Below, in pieces: positions 23,184 through 34,411 of a stretch of DNA of 64,000 nucleotides. Made by a program: the position numbers and the translations under genes. Location of the stretch: contig JAFCMP010000334.1 of the NCBI GenBank assembly GCA_017506865.1, positions 1,426,001 to 1,490,000 of the forward strand, given 5' to 3'. The notes below the pieces were generated by a model. The model was not told the DNA's origin. It did no database searches and saw only the letters and a program-made list of their open reading frames with translations. Positions within the stretch are counted from its first letter, which is position 1. Every line of letters starts with the position of its first letter. This stretch comes from Tribonema minus. Its lineage: Eukaryota > Sar > Xanthophyceae > Tribonematales > Tribonemataceae.

Positions 23184-23732
23184 CTAGTCTGCGCTGTGTC
23201 CTAGGAGCTTGGATACCGGCGCTGCAACACAGCCCAGCATTCGCGCTCCGCGTGTGTACGCCATGACGCGCTCCGCCAACTCCCGCGCCAGCGACATGCT
23301 CAGCTCAATGAGGATCTGACGCTTAGCTAACCCGGCCTTGCGTAACACATCTGCCTTCCCCCCCCCTGAGCACAGTGCTGAATGCATTGCCAACTCCTTG
23401 ACAAAAAGTCTTGTCTGCTTGCCCAGCCGTCCGTACGACTCCTGCACGAATGGCACAAAAGCCCAAGATGACGTCAAGGTGCCGGTGTGGTGCTTGACCT
23501 TCGCGTCCTCCCCCACCCCAGCAGCATAGCCGTCCGTGTTCAAGGCATTTGTTTTGCCTGTCAGGTACGAGCTCGCTGTGGGCGCACTTGTGTCTAGCAC
23601 TATTCCCTTGTTACGGTATGCATTGCTAAAGTGCAGACACCCTGGGTCAATGACTGTGTCCGCCCGATACCCCGGTACCTTGAAGACGCTAGCATCCTCA
23701 TTGCGGACAATAGAGACATGGTGCTGTCTCAA
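23184..23732 (-). mobile_element. Retroelement reverse-transcriptase C-terminal remnant
   Basis: An open frame of about 180 aa with GYRADTVIDPGCLHFSNAYR, LTSSWAFVPFVQESYGRLGK, AMHSAL and SLARELAERVMAYTRGARM. This pattern (ALHF/LHFxNAY, FVPFVQESxGRLG, SLAREMxxRVxxY) is one I know from the C-terminal part of reverse-transcriptase-like proteins repeated in many algal genomes. The catalytic palm with YxDD is absent nearby, so this is a 5'-truncated copy. It is not spliced into a neighbour. Other readings, such as a domesticated single-copy protein, are less likely. Confidence 0.7.
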
Positions 23733-23813
23733 GATGCGCTGCAGGCACCGTCTACAACTTGAAGTAGAAGTTCATTCTGCAGACGCAAATAACTTCAAGA
23801 ACGCCAGCTTACC

Positions 23814-26219
23814 CTAGTGGGCGGGTCCGCAGCGCGCGCCGTCGCTGGCCACGGGCACCACCCTCAGCGTCCACACGATGGTGTCCTCGCACTGAGCCTC
23901 ATCGCGCGTGAAGTAGGGGGGCTCGTACACCCAGCGGGATTCATCCAGCTCGGACTGCTCCGCCCTCAGCTTGGACTGCGGGGCAGCAGCAGAGGAGGCG
24001 AACTTCAAATTTGAACTTGATGGGCATGGGTGAGGCGAAATTCACATTTGAACATGGCTTGGGGGGTTGCGCAATGGCAGCGCTTGTCAGATGAAGTATA
24101 GTGCTTGCTAACGTCTACACTTGCCGGTTGGAATGTATCGCATGAAAATGGTGCTTGCTCTGAAGCTCGGTGCTCCAAAGGCAGGTCGACACTGTTACTC
24201 ACAAGCAGCAGGGCTCCAAAGTGTGGTTGCAGCAACTTGGTGGCAACAACGCGCGCAGAACGTGCACTGCCACAGTGCAATGAAATACGGCTGCCAGTAC
24301 TCCGTTGATCTCACTATGTCAACTGCCACGGGGGCAGCAGCGTGCTCGACGACAGCAATTCTGACATCTACAACCGGTCAGAATGAAATGCACACATTCA
24401 TGCGCCTGTGGTACACATAGGTCTGAAGTCTTTGGCTATAGGGACAGGTATTATTCATTGACATTGCTGTTTCTGTTGAAATGGGATCGCCATGTGGTAG
24501 ATGAAGCTATGGCACCTACTCCTCAGCCTGGTCGGCGCACTGCGCTGCGCGTGCTCCAGGTGCTCTAACAAACGCCCAAGTCACCCATGTACTGCATGCC
24601 ATGACGACAGGCATATGGTGTAGAAGTAGCATGTACTGCATGCCATGACGACAGGCATATGGTGTTCACCAAACGGCCCAATATCCACCGCGTACTACTT
24701 CACAGTCACATGGTGGGCGAATGGTATATATACACCCAGCAGGATCTTGCACTTGCCATCAGCGTGGCGCCATCTGCCAGCGGCGTGGTCTCGCCCATAC
24801 TGTTCACGTGCAGGAGGTTGAAGTCATCCGCGCGAAGGGCAGGGATGCTGCACCTGCTCGTAACGTGCGCAGACGAGCAGCACGCAGTGAGCGCTCATGT
24901 GCGTCAATTGGCAATGCAACCGGTGCTCTTGAGCCTGATAGGGTGGGCTGAGCGCATTCGTCTGTGTCGGTGGTCAGTGAATGTGCTTTCAGCGTGGCAA
25001 TGGAATGAGAGATTCGCAAAGCAATGCAGGGATGCTGCACCTGCTCAGTGTGCACAAACGAGCGGCACGCAGTGAAGGCTCGTGTGCTTCAATTTTCAAT
25101 GCAACCAGCTGCCCTGTACATACAAATCCTCACAACTGGACAGCTGCGCAACGCAAGAGACTGATTGGTAGGGGTGTAATTATGTAGTAGCTTCAACATG
25201 GCGCTGCGTAGACGACATACACACAGACAATTACGATGCAAGCTCTTGTTCAAGTGTATGTCAAAGTGCTTGCAGCCACGGATGGAGTGCCCACTTCAGA
25301 AAGGTTTAGGTCACAACATCGATATCTCCAGCAACGAAACTTGTGTAGCCAGCTTGGCGGACGGCACCAGTTGACCGGTTGACATAGCCGATGCATGCAG
25401 CAACCATGTGCGTACTCAGCAGATGATGCCTCCTAGTGCTGCTGACAACCTCGGCAGCCTCGAGTGATGTGACGAACTGACACTTTAGAATTCGCCCTGT
25501 GATGCGCTGTACTTCAAGTTGTGAGGAAACAAGCGCTACGTGCGCCTGGGCCTGTGCTGCTGCACTGAATGCTCCGTGCGCCCAGCCCACCTATGCGCCG
25601 GCGCTGCTGCTGCGTCGCTGCGCCGCCCTGCTGGCTGCTGTGCCATGCGCTGCACAATTTTTGAGCGCTTGTTGTGTGCGATGCAGGAGCTCTTTTGCCA
25701 TGCGTACCAAGACAGGAATTCAATGCAACCAGCCCCTATGTGCGGCTAGCCTTACCTGATGGCCGTCCTGAGGGTATTCAGCGCCTGTTCGGGGCTCCTG
25801 AACTTGAGGAGCATATTGAGCGTCTGCGGTTCCTCCTTGTCGTACTGAAGCTTCAGCTGCAGATCGTATCCACCAAACCTCTCCAGGCTCCCGGATCTGT
25901 TCCGGCTCAGCACCCCGTATATGGTGGCGAACGCGTGGCTCGCCTGCCATCCCAGGCCGTGCCTCACCTTCTCCTCGGTGAGGGTGCCCGTGCTGGAGGA
26001 TCGCAGCAGGGGCGGTACGTGCACATGGGTGGTGCTCTTGCTGCGTTCCCTCAGGTTGAAGCTCAAGTGTGAGGACAGCGGTCGGGTGGGCAGGGAGATG
26101 GCGGATAGGGAACGCAGGCCAAAGTTCAGCCTGTTGGTGTGCTCGCGCTCGTGCTGCGCCACCACATCACGGTTCTCCTCATCATGATCCACGCGCACGG
26201 TGGTGCATTGGTTTACCAT
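23814..26219 (-). CDS. Unknown protein, three exons
   Basis: Exons on the minus strand: 26219-25756, 24847-24757 and 23975-23814, phase-consistent, 238 aa. Exon 1 starts MVNQCTTVRVDHDEENRD and includes HGLGWQASHAFATIYGVLS and GGYDLQLKLQYDKEEPQTLN. Its donor CAG|GTAAGG is strong. Exon 2 (IPALRADDFNLLHVNSMGE) ends at a GC donor, ATG|GCAAGT; a GT donor 21 bases further on (TGG|GTGTAT) is also in phase. Exon 3 follows CCCCGCAG and ends VVPVASDGARCGPAH. No signal peptide or membrane span; a mix of predicted strands and polar loops. I do not recognise the family. A truncated copy of the exon 2 acceptor region lies in its upstream intron. Confidence 0.6.
24590..24667. repeat. Tandem duplication, 41 bp unit
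   Basis: ATGTACTGCATGCCATGACG then ACAGGCATATGGTGT occurs twice, about 24590-24626 and 24631-24667, in intron 2 of the unknown three-exon gene. The copies are almost identical, so the duplication is recent. Confidence 0.9.
24836..25115. repeat. Duplicated acceptor side of exon 2, unit about 190 bp
   Basis: 24836-24925 (GCAGGGATGCTGCACCTGCT, then GAGCAGCACGCAGTGAGCGC and CAATGCAACCGG) recurs at about 25024-25112 (GCAGGGATGCTGCACCTGCT, GAGCGGCACGCAGTGAAGGC, CAATGCAACCAG). On the coding (minus) strand this copies the acceptor and the first 10 or so bases of exon 2 into the upstream intron. Confidence 0.8.
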
Positions 26220-26223
26220 TGCA

Positions 26224-26312
26224 GGATTCACAGTTTGGGCGAATCGCAGTGCTAGTGGTCGGTGGATTCACAGTTTGGGCGAATCGCAGTGCTAGTGGTC
26301 TGTTCTGCTTCC
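26224..26312. repeat. Tandem 48-bp duplication upstream of the unknown gene
   Basis: GGATTCACAGTTTGGGCGAA followed by TCGCAGTGCTAGTGGTC occurs twice, starting at about 26224 and 26263. A further partial CAGTGCTAG unit lies near 26441 and GTGCTAGTGGTCAGTGG near 26352. The array sits immediately 5' of the start codon at 26219 and overlaps the likely promoter or 5' UTR. Confidence 0.85.
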
Positions 26313-26536
26313 TATGGTGTCTTGGTTTCACGCTGGTGATTGTCTAGTGCTGTGCTAGTGGTCAGTGGGTATGTTCTGCTGTCTAAGCTCTCGCGCTTAT
26401 GATCAGCTGTTTTTCTCATGTAGTTCAGGTTCAAGTTGCAGTGCTAGAGTGCCGCGCAACCTTTTTTTGAAATTTTCTGTGTGCCGGCGGCAACTGGTGG
26501 GTGCTGCGCATTGTAACTATGTAGGTCAGTAAACAC

Positions 26537-26708
26537 GTTTCTCAGGCTCTTTGTCAAGGCATACACGTGCCTGGACGCAAAGTAAAATGTACCTACAGTG
26601 GGGGCTGCTGATTGCACATATATGGTGTTCACGTTGTGTAGGGCAGACAAGACATTTCCAGGCTCTGTGTCAAAAAGCACATGCCTGCCTGGACGCAAAT
26701 TAAAACGT
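26537..26708. repeat. Imperfect tandem duplication, unit about 118 bp
   Basis: TTTCTCAGGCTCTTTGTCAA, then GCCTGGACGCAAAGTAAAA at 26537-26588, recurs as TTTCCAGGCTCTGTGTCAAA, then GCCTGGACGCAAATTAAAA at 26655-26706. Confidence 0.75.
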
Positions 26709-26749
26709 GCTTGTGGTGGCAGGCATACTTGTTGTCGACCACAGAAGGG

Positions 26750-29035
26750 GCTCGATGATGACAAGATTTGTGTTGTCGCACCTGACTGCCAGTGGGCCAG
26801 TGGGACCTTTGAAGCCGCAGCTTCGTTGAAACCAGTTACGTTGCTTTTTTGTGGTCAGGATCGCTACTTCATGTGTTTCTTATATGTAACCGTTACTGCT
26901 AACCTATACATCATATAGATCAAACTCAAGTTGAAAGTCACCCGGCGCCGGCGCCTGGGTCCTCCCCTGGTACCCCGCTCACGATCCCAAATCGCCCTTG
27001 CTATGCAACTGCTGCCGATCACTGATACTCACTGCTAAGTCTGCCCTCCCACTTTCTGGGACGGCCAGCTACAGGGCGTACGTCAAGCTTACACAGAGGA
27101 AAGACTTGGCAAGTGCTGCCAATGTCCCGTAGCTAATGGCCATGCATGCATGCGCACCGCCTCACACATCAGCACGGTGCTGTCGCTCGTGATGAATGCT
27201 TCTGATAGCGGCAACTTGAAGTGCGCATACATGAAGGCAGTTTGCATTTAACACTTCATTGGGCCATTGCCCTTCAGACTTCACTATTGCTGCATCTATT
27301 TGTGTTGGGTTCAGGCCCGTTTAGCCGTTTGTTTTTATATAGCCTAAGGTCCAAAGCCGATCTGCTCTCCTGGTTCCACCGCAGCTCATAGACGCAGCAG
27401 CGCACCACAACTACGATACCACTACTTCTGCGTTCACAACAGCTGGGCAGTGCACCGCTGGCATGCACTCAGCACACTATGATTTGAACCATTTCCGGCC
27501 ACCCCGGAGCAGTGAGCATACACACGCAGCACATGCGGAACGCCGACCACTTGCTCGTTTTTCTGCGCAATCCAAGGGACCACCACTGAAAGTGCATCAA
27601 GAGTTAATGAAAGTCAAACTCTACAGGTAGGTTCAGGCTCTGCGATCCTGTTGAGTTTATGATCAGTAGGAGCTCTCAAACACGGGTACACACCCTACGT
27701 ACCAGTTGGAAAGATAAATGGTTGGACACAGTGTGAGGCAGTGTCTGCCTTTTGACCTACATAGATGGTGTATACCTGGCAGCACGCCACCACACGAATG
27801 CGGCATCCACAGTACAGTAGCCAGCAGAACAACAAACAATGCATACGCGCGAGGCACAGCACCCAAGCCTGCGACGGCACATCATGGCATCGCGTCATCG
27901 CACGCGCAGGCAGCAGGCACGCAGGCAGCAGTAGCACACTGCAAAGCTTTGCGCCTCGGCCCAGTCTTAGCGCCCTGCAGTTAGCATTCGTGTGATGTGG
28001 AATGTGTTGGTCTGTACACCTTGCATGCCTCACTCCCCCGCGGTCCCCGTTCCTCTGCCCCGGCACACTACCCTCTCTCCCCGTTTCCCTCAAGTTACAA
28101 TACTGCGTATACAGCCTGCCGCTCGCCCCCCCCACCCCCCCCTGCCCCCCCTCTCCTGCATGAACTCTCTGTGCTGCTGACGACGTGGGGCAGGTACCTC
28201 GTGTGACCTCACAGATCGACCCGCGTGCACGTCTCAAACGGCCGCTAGCGCTATGCGGCGCACCCCCCTTTAGAGCCGCCCTTACCACACCACGCCCCCC
28301 CCTTCTGCCCCCCCCTGGAGTGTTTTAGATAGAGAGAACCTCGTGACCATGTCAAACCTGCGCGCGGGGGCGTGCTGCCACGTGACCGATTGGACCCCCC
28401 GCACGGGGGCCCTCGCCAGGGTTTGGCGGCAGCGTTGGGCGTATGTAGGGTTTGCCCTAGCAAAGCCCCCACCCAGAGACACGCACGCCCCAACCTTACA
28501 CACTCTGCGATTTCTCACCCTCCCCGCCTTGTAATACAACGCACCACCTCACCTCAACACAACCCCCCGTGTTTCCCCCCCTCACACCCCCCTTCATCAA
28601 CCCCCCCCACCAACCACCCCCCCGCCCATGTTTTAGGCGGAGCCCCCCTGCAAAAACCAAAGAGACACATTCTTTATGCACAAACGGGTCCTCTTAAACT
28701 TCCGCCGGGGCTCCGCGCTACCCTGATGCACAAGTGAAGCACTGTCACTGCCAGTACTGCCGCTGGCGCTGGCGCCGCCGCCGCAGTCATGGCTGGGTGT
28801 GTCACCCAGAGACATTCATTTCAGCGGCGGCGGCGACGGCGACGCGGCGCAACCGCGCTGCGCGCCCAAGAGCGCGCAGCGCGCGTGCGCGGCAGCGGCG
28901 GCGGCAGCGCGCGGGGGCTGTGCGCCGCCCGTGAAACTGTTACAAACTTGCCGCCTGTGGCGCCCGGCGCTGCCGCTGCTGCCGCCGCCGCCGTGCCGCG
29001 CAGCGATGGCTGAGAAAATCATCGGGGCGGCGTCG
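26750..29035. other. Intergenic, pyrimidine-rich in part, no gene supported
   Basis: An open frame around 26598-26918 on + (KGLDDDKICVVAPDCQWAS) looks exon-like in composition, but I cannot link it to other exons. From about 28020 to 28740 the + strand is strongly C/T-rich with many C runs. 28740-29035 is GC-rich and likely the 3' flank of the minus-strand gene ending at 29039. Confidence 0.4.
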
Positions 29036-29038
29036 GGC

Positions 29039-32000
29039 CTAGCGCGACGCGTCGCCGCCGCTGCCGCTGGATGCGGTGCCCACAAAGGCAGGCGCCTTGG
29101 CGGCGTTGGCGGCGGCGGTGGGGCTGTTGTCGCGGCTCTTGGCGATGGAGCTGACGGGGGCGGCGCCGAAGGTGGGCCGCGGCGGCAGCGGCACCACGTC
29201 GTGCTGCCAGAGGCGTGCGGAGAGGGGTACGGCGGGTGCAGCGGTTGTATTGAGGTTGTGCGATGCGAGCTGCTGCGTGAGCATCAACGAACCGCTGCTG
29301 TTACGGTGTGCATGCGCAGCACATGCGGCCCCGCAGACGGCGAGTGCGGCAGCTGGCCATCAGCGTACGCAGCTTCATATGGGTGCCGCTGAGCTCGAGA
29401 GCACTGGTGGCTCGCACAGAAAAACATCATAGCCATAGAAGGCGGCGGGCTAGGCCGTGGTGCTTCATGCCTGACAGCATCGCCATGCAATGCTGCCGCT
29501 TGATAGCCAGGAAAAGAACCGCAGGAGGCGCGTTGGTACGGACGCACTTCGAGCGGTGCAAAAGGCGCGCCCTGCTGCTTCAAAGGGGCGATACACGTGC
29601 AAAGCGCAAACGCACCTTGCCAATGCCGGTGCCGTACTTGTGGGGCGTGCGCGTCAGCTCCGACACGCCTTGCAGGGTGAGCCCACGCATCTCGCCGACC
29701 AGCTCCTGCAGACACACATAGGGGGGAAGAAGGGGGGGGGGGGGGGAAGGGGAAGTCAGTGCTCAGCCTGAGCTCTCCATGTGTGGAACACGCCATCAGA
29801 GTGCCAAAGGGTCTGGAGGGCAAACACTGGCGCGGGCGCATGTGCGGCGCAGCGCAGGCACGAGGAAAGTCGGGCATGCAGGCGCTGGCAACAACAAATG
29901 GGCGACACGCGCGCGACACACGCCGCGGAAAGTCCCAACGCAACCGGCTCGCTCGCCTTGCAGAGGCAGCACACTAGCTAGCTCAGAAACCAAGGCGTGA
30001 GGTCTGAGGGCCAGCAACACAAAGAACTGCTGCCTGACACCCCCAACCTTGGTCTTGGAAGCCTTGCCAATCAGCACTTGGTGACCGAAACACAGCGCGC
30101 GCGAAGGCGCGCGTTGCTTCTGAATTGCACAGGGCAAAGACACGGAGGAGCTCTTGCTGTGCGGGGGGCGGCCCGGGGGGGGGGCTGCACTCCCCCCGCT
30201 CGAAGCGTCGCTGTCGGGAAGCGAGCGAGCGGCCGCGTTACCCTATGAACGCGCACAGCTTCGCGCTCACCTCGCCATCATCCGGCGACGACGGCGGCGT
30301 GCGCATGCCGTCCTCCTCGTCGTCGCTGCTGAGCGCGCCGCCGGCGCCGGCGCCAGCGCCGCCGCTGCCGACGCTGCTGCCGCCATCGAGCGCCGCGGCG
30401 CCGGCGGACGCGGTCGCGACAGCCGCCGCCAGCGCCGCCGCGGCGCCGCCGCTGCTGCCGGCCGCGCGCGGCGACGGCGATACGGGCGGCGACATGTGCT
30501 CCACGACCGTCGCGCTGTCGCTGAGCAGGTGGCGGCGGCGGTCCTCCGCGGAGGTGGTGACGGCGTTGGTGACGACCGTGGTGGCGTCCGAGTCGGTGGT
30601 GAGCGGGCCTGAGCCGGCGGGCATGCCCTGCGGGGGAGGGGGGGAAGGGGGGGAGAGGGGGGGGGGGGGGGCGGGGTGAGGGGGGGTTGTGGAGAGGGAG
30701 AAGGGGCCAATTGAATTAAGCCCCCTACAAAGCTTTCTATGTACGAAGATGCTGCCCGTCGGGTGCGGGCGAGCACGTCACAGTGCATTGCCAATGCCGG
30801 ACAGGGCAGAGACAGTAGCAAAAACAGTACATGCAGCAGTGCTCAATGCGCTGCTGCGTTTTAACCAGGCGCTGCGGAAAGTCGTTGCGCGCGGCATACG
30901 CGCGCAGCGGTGCTGCCCAAAGCAACATGGCCGTTGCTGCGATTGAGGTACAAGGCTGCGCCCATGCTGTGCAGCAATTGCAACTCAGCCTTCTGCGGTG
31001 CGCGACTCTGGCCAGCGACACCATGTACGGCAAAGTGCTTGAGCGCCAATGAACGTACTCAAGCCTTTACATCATTGGACGACAACGCTAAATCAAGACT
31101 ATATCCACGCAGCAAGTCAAATGCGCATCTGCGCGGCCGGCTGGCAGCGCGGAGCAACCTTGAAAGCCCTTTGGCATGCAAGAACACCCATATTCGAGCG
31201 TGCACAGACGCATCACGTCATCACCGCTCCGGCGACAACACTGTCACAGTTGAAAGCAGACGCCGCAGCTACATGTGTGGTTCTGTGACAAAAGCCCTTG
31301 CAGCACTTGTGCCGTTGACTCAGAGTGAACGCCCGATGAAATACCTGCTACACAATATACAACATACCGCTTTGATCATGCATTTGGGAGCTGGGCGGGG
31401 GGGGGGGGAGGGGTCACCTCCGCCTGCAGCAGCCCCTGGCCGTGCGAGTGCGGCATATTGGGCGCCGTGTACTTCTGTACCTACTTCTAAGTCTATGCCG
31501 CCGCTTTGAGCATGCGTTCGAGTCACGATTGATCGTGGGCTGCGACGCTTTGACCATGCATTTGAGGGGGGGGGGGGGGGGGAGCACGCGTGCGTGCGCT
31601 TGCTCACCTCCGCCTGCAGCAGCCCCTTGCCCGTGCGAGAGCGGCGTGTTGGGCGCCGTCTACTTCTATACCTACATGATTTATTTCCATGCCGCTTCGA
31701 GCACGCGTTTGAGTCACGATCAGTCGCAGGCTGCGGCGCTTTGACCCTGCTCACCTCCGCCTGCAGCAGCCCCTTGCCGTGCGAGAGCGGCGTGTTGGGG
31801 GCCGTCTCGAGCGGCCCCGCGGCACCCGCGGCGACGAGCGAGTTGGGCCAGCGCAGCTCGACGCTGTCCTTGTACTGCTGCGTCTCGAGGCGCAGGCGCA
31901 GCTTGCGGAAGAGCGGCATGACGAGTACGGGCACGGAGGTGATCTTGGCCGTCTTGAAGGCCCACAGGCGCCGGTTGTCGAGCGAGAAGTACACGCCGCG

Positions 32001-34411
32001 GTGCTGCAGAGGGGGGTGGGGGGGGGAGGGGGAGGGGGGGGTCAAGGCGTGCTGAACGAGAGGGGGCAGACGGTGCAGATGCATGCGGAGCGATGGGGGG
32101 GGGGAGGGGAGGGGGGAGAGCTGAGCGGCAGCACTCGCAATGACGCAATGCAGCAATCGACTGTCACAATGCAGCGATTGACTGTCGAAACAAGACGCAG
32201 GAGAGGCAGACACAGCAGCAGGGGGGTCTCTTCTGCTGCACGCAAATGCTGCTCCTACACAGGGTACACATGCACGCACCCGCAAGTGAGCGCATGGCGT
32301 GGCCATGGCCTGTGAATGAGCAAAACGTGGCGGCCAGAGCACTGCTGCAGCCGCCGCCGCTGCGCGCGTGCGCACATAAGCGCACACCTACGCACGCAGC
32401 TACTTGAGTGCACATACACGGGAAAGTGAGCGCATAAAAGAGCCGTAGGCGGAAATGAGCGAGCCGCTGCCCCGTTCTGCCAGCCAGGGCGCTGCTGCTG
32501 CTGCTGCTGCTGCCGCTGCGCCTACGCACGTGCACGCGCATGTCTACGCCTACGCCAGGGGTATGTAGGTACCTGCACGACGCGCATCTGCGGGAAGTCG
32601 GCGGGCGAGAGCGAGCCGTTGGCCAGCCTGTCGGCGGCGTCCTGCAGCAGGCCGCCGTCGGAGAAGGCCGCGTAGATGCTCAGCTTGGTGTACCTGCTCA
32701 GCGCACAAGACAGCACGGGGGGGGGGGGGGGGGGGGGGCGCGGGGGGGGGAGTCAGGCCTTGCGGTGCAGGGCGATGGGGGATGGGGGGATGGGGGGGGA
32801 CGCGCAGAGGGGGAGCGTGTATGCGACGCTGACACGCTGATAACATCATGCGGTAGATCGTAGGGACGCAGTCGGACGCCCAGGTGTGCGCATCGCAGCG
32901 CGCGTCGGCGAGCAGGGCCGCTTGCGGGCGACGCGAGGAGCGGCTCCCGAGTGCACACGGCTGTTGGCAGTGGAACGCGCTCAGCGACAGCGGACCAACG
33001 CGCTGTGCGCGCGCACGCGACCGCACCGCCATCGGCGAGTTGGGTCGTGCAAGCAGAAGGCACATGCAGGCACCGCAGTGGAGTGCACGCAGGTGGGGCA
33101 CGTCACAGCCTCCGCTCCGCAGCGCCGTGCAAACTCCGTGCGTGGCGCTGCGCGTGACGGTCCGTGCGCCGGACGCAGCGCACGATTGCCAAGTGCTACA
33201 CTGCGGCGCAGGCAGACAGAGACGTGTACCTCAACACACATAACCGTGCATGATGAAGCAACAATGTGCCGTGGCTCTGCTGTTGCTGCTGCTGCTGCCG
33301 CTACTGCCGCTACTGCTACCCGCCACGCAGCCACACGTGGCTACACACGCTGGCAGCCCTACCATGCCATCACCGCAGCGCTGCGTGCACTGCTCTATAG
33401 CCTCCACACAGCCCGCACGCGCGGCACGCTCCTCGCTCACCTCATGTTCGTCGGGTCCACGTGGCTAGAGTACGTGTTGGCGGGCATCGCCGTCGCCGCC
33501 GCAGCGGCAGCAGCGAGCCCCGCCGTGCGCGCGTACGCCGGCGCGGGGCTGTACACCGCCGCGGCCGCGCCGCCGCTGCTCCCGCCGCCGCTCAGGCTGC
33601 CGCGCGCTGCCATGCCTCCGCGCATGGGCGCGCTGCTGCGCGGCAGCAGCGGCGCCGCCGCCGCCGCGTGGTGCAGCAGGTGCGGCGGCACCGCGTAGTA
33701 CGCGGCCGCGGCGGCGGCGGCAGGGTGGTGGTGGTGGTGCGCCGGCGGCGCGGGCGCGGGCGCGTACCCCCACGCGCCGCCGTACGGCAGCCGCGCCGTG
33801 CCCCAGCCCGCCGCCGCCGCCGCTGCCGCCCACTCCGCGCCTCCAGTCGCCGTGGTGTACCAGCCCTCGGGGTACTGCTCCACCCACCCGCCCTGCTCCG
33901 GGAGCACGTACATGCCGCTGTTGCCGGCGCCAGCGTCGTGGTCGATGGCGCTGCCGGAGGGCGACGTCGTGTGGGCCGGCGGGGGGGCTACGAAGGCGTA
34001 GCGGGCGCCTGCGGGGGGGGTCGCGGCGGTGGCGACCGGCGTGCGCTGCCCCTGCCACTGGTAGTGGTGGCTGGGCTGCGCGGCCTGCTGGTGCTGTGGG
34101 GCGGGTGCGTGTTGGTGGTGGTGGTGGTAGTGCTGGTGCTGCATGGCCGCGGGCTGGTGGTGCGACACTGGGTTGTAGACGCCGGGCAGGAGCTGCACGG
34201 CGGGGCCGCTCGACATGGCTGACCTGCCCGTGACAGCTGACTGCTGAGGAGACGCAGCAGCAGTTGCAGGGAAAGGCAGTTCCATAGTTGAGCACGAGCC
34301 CCACGCGTTTGCAGAGTAGTGCGGCGCCAGCGACTGCTTCGGTCCTGATTTTTGATGTGATGGTTGATGTGTCGCGGAAAATTCGCTGAGCGACGTTGCC
34401 AATGCCAACAT
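29039..34411 (-). CDS. Unknown protein with LDNRRL motif, six exons
   Basis: Minus-strand exons 34411-33441, 32693-32573, 32003-31755, 30627-30271, 29705-29616 and 29272-29039 join in phase to about 673 aa. The first 323 residues are low-complexity (His/Gln-rich, then Ala/Gly/Pro/Tyr-rich). The conserved core starts at the exon 1-2 junction: SHVDPTNMRYTKLS, FSDGGLL, SPADFPQMRVVQ, then YFSLDNRRLWAFKTAK and PVLVMPLFRKL (about 315-400). A module of this form (sparse FxDGR, then L/I-RVV, then LDNRRL and a strand) recurs in many protist and algal proteins; I know of no established function for it. A Ser/Pro/Asp-rich acidic segment (SSDDEEDGMRTPPSS) and a short helical exon (ELVGEMRGLTLQGVSELT) follow. 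Splice sites are strong except for the last exon, whose acceptor (CACGCAG) I chose by phase. The low-complexity N-terminus suggests a regulatory or nucleic-acid-associated protein, but that is a guess. Confidence 0.65.
31403..31800 (-). repeat. Triplicated donor end of the LDNRRL exon
   Basis: The real exon ends at 31755 (GCGGAG|GTGAGC on minus). Two further copies of its last 60 or so bases plus the start of the intron follow downstream, near 31598-31660 and 31410-31475 (plus-strand core CACCTCCGCCTGCAGCAGCC). All keep the GAG|GTGA donor. Each unit also carries TACTTCTATACCTAC-like and GAGCACGCGTTTGAGTCACG-like intron sequence and a G run (31396-31410, 31566-31582). Periods are about 185 and 150 bp. 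Confidence 0.88.

Noticed and set aside
33461-34222. 253-codon plus-strand frame opposite the first LDNRRL-gene exon
   Set aside because: Almost entirely Arg/Gly/Val repeats. The minus frame splices in phase into a recognisable module.
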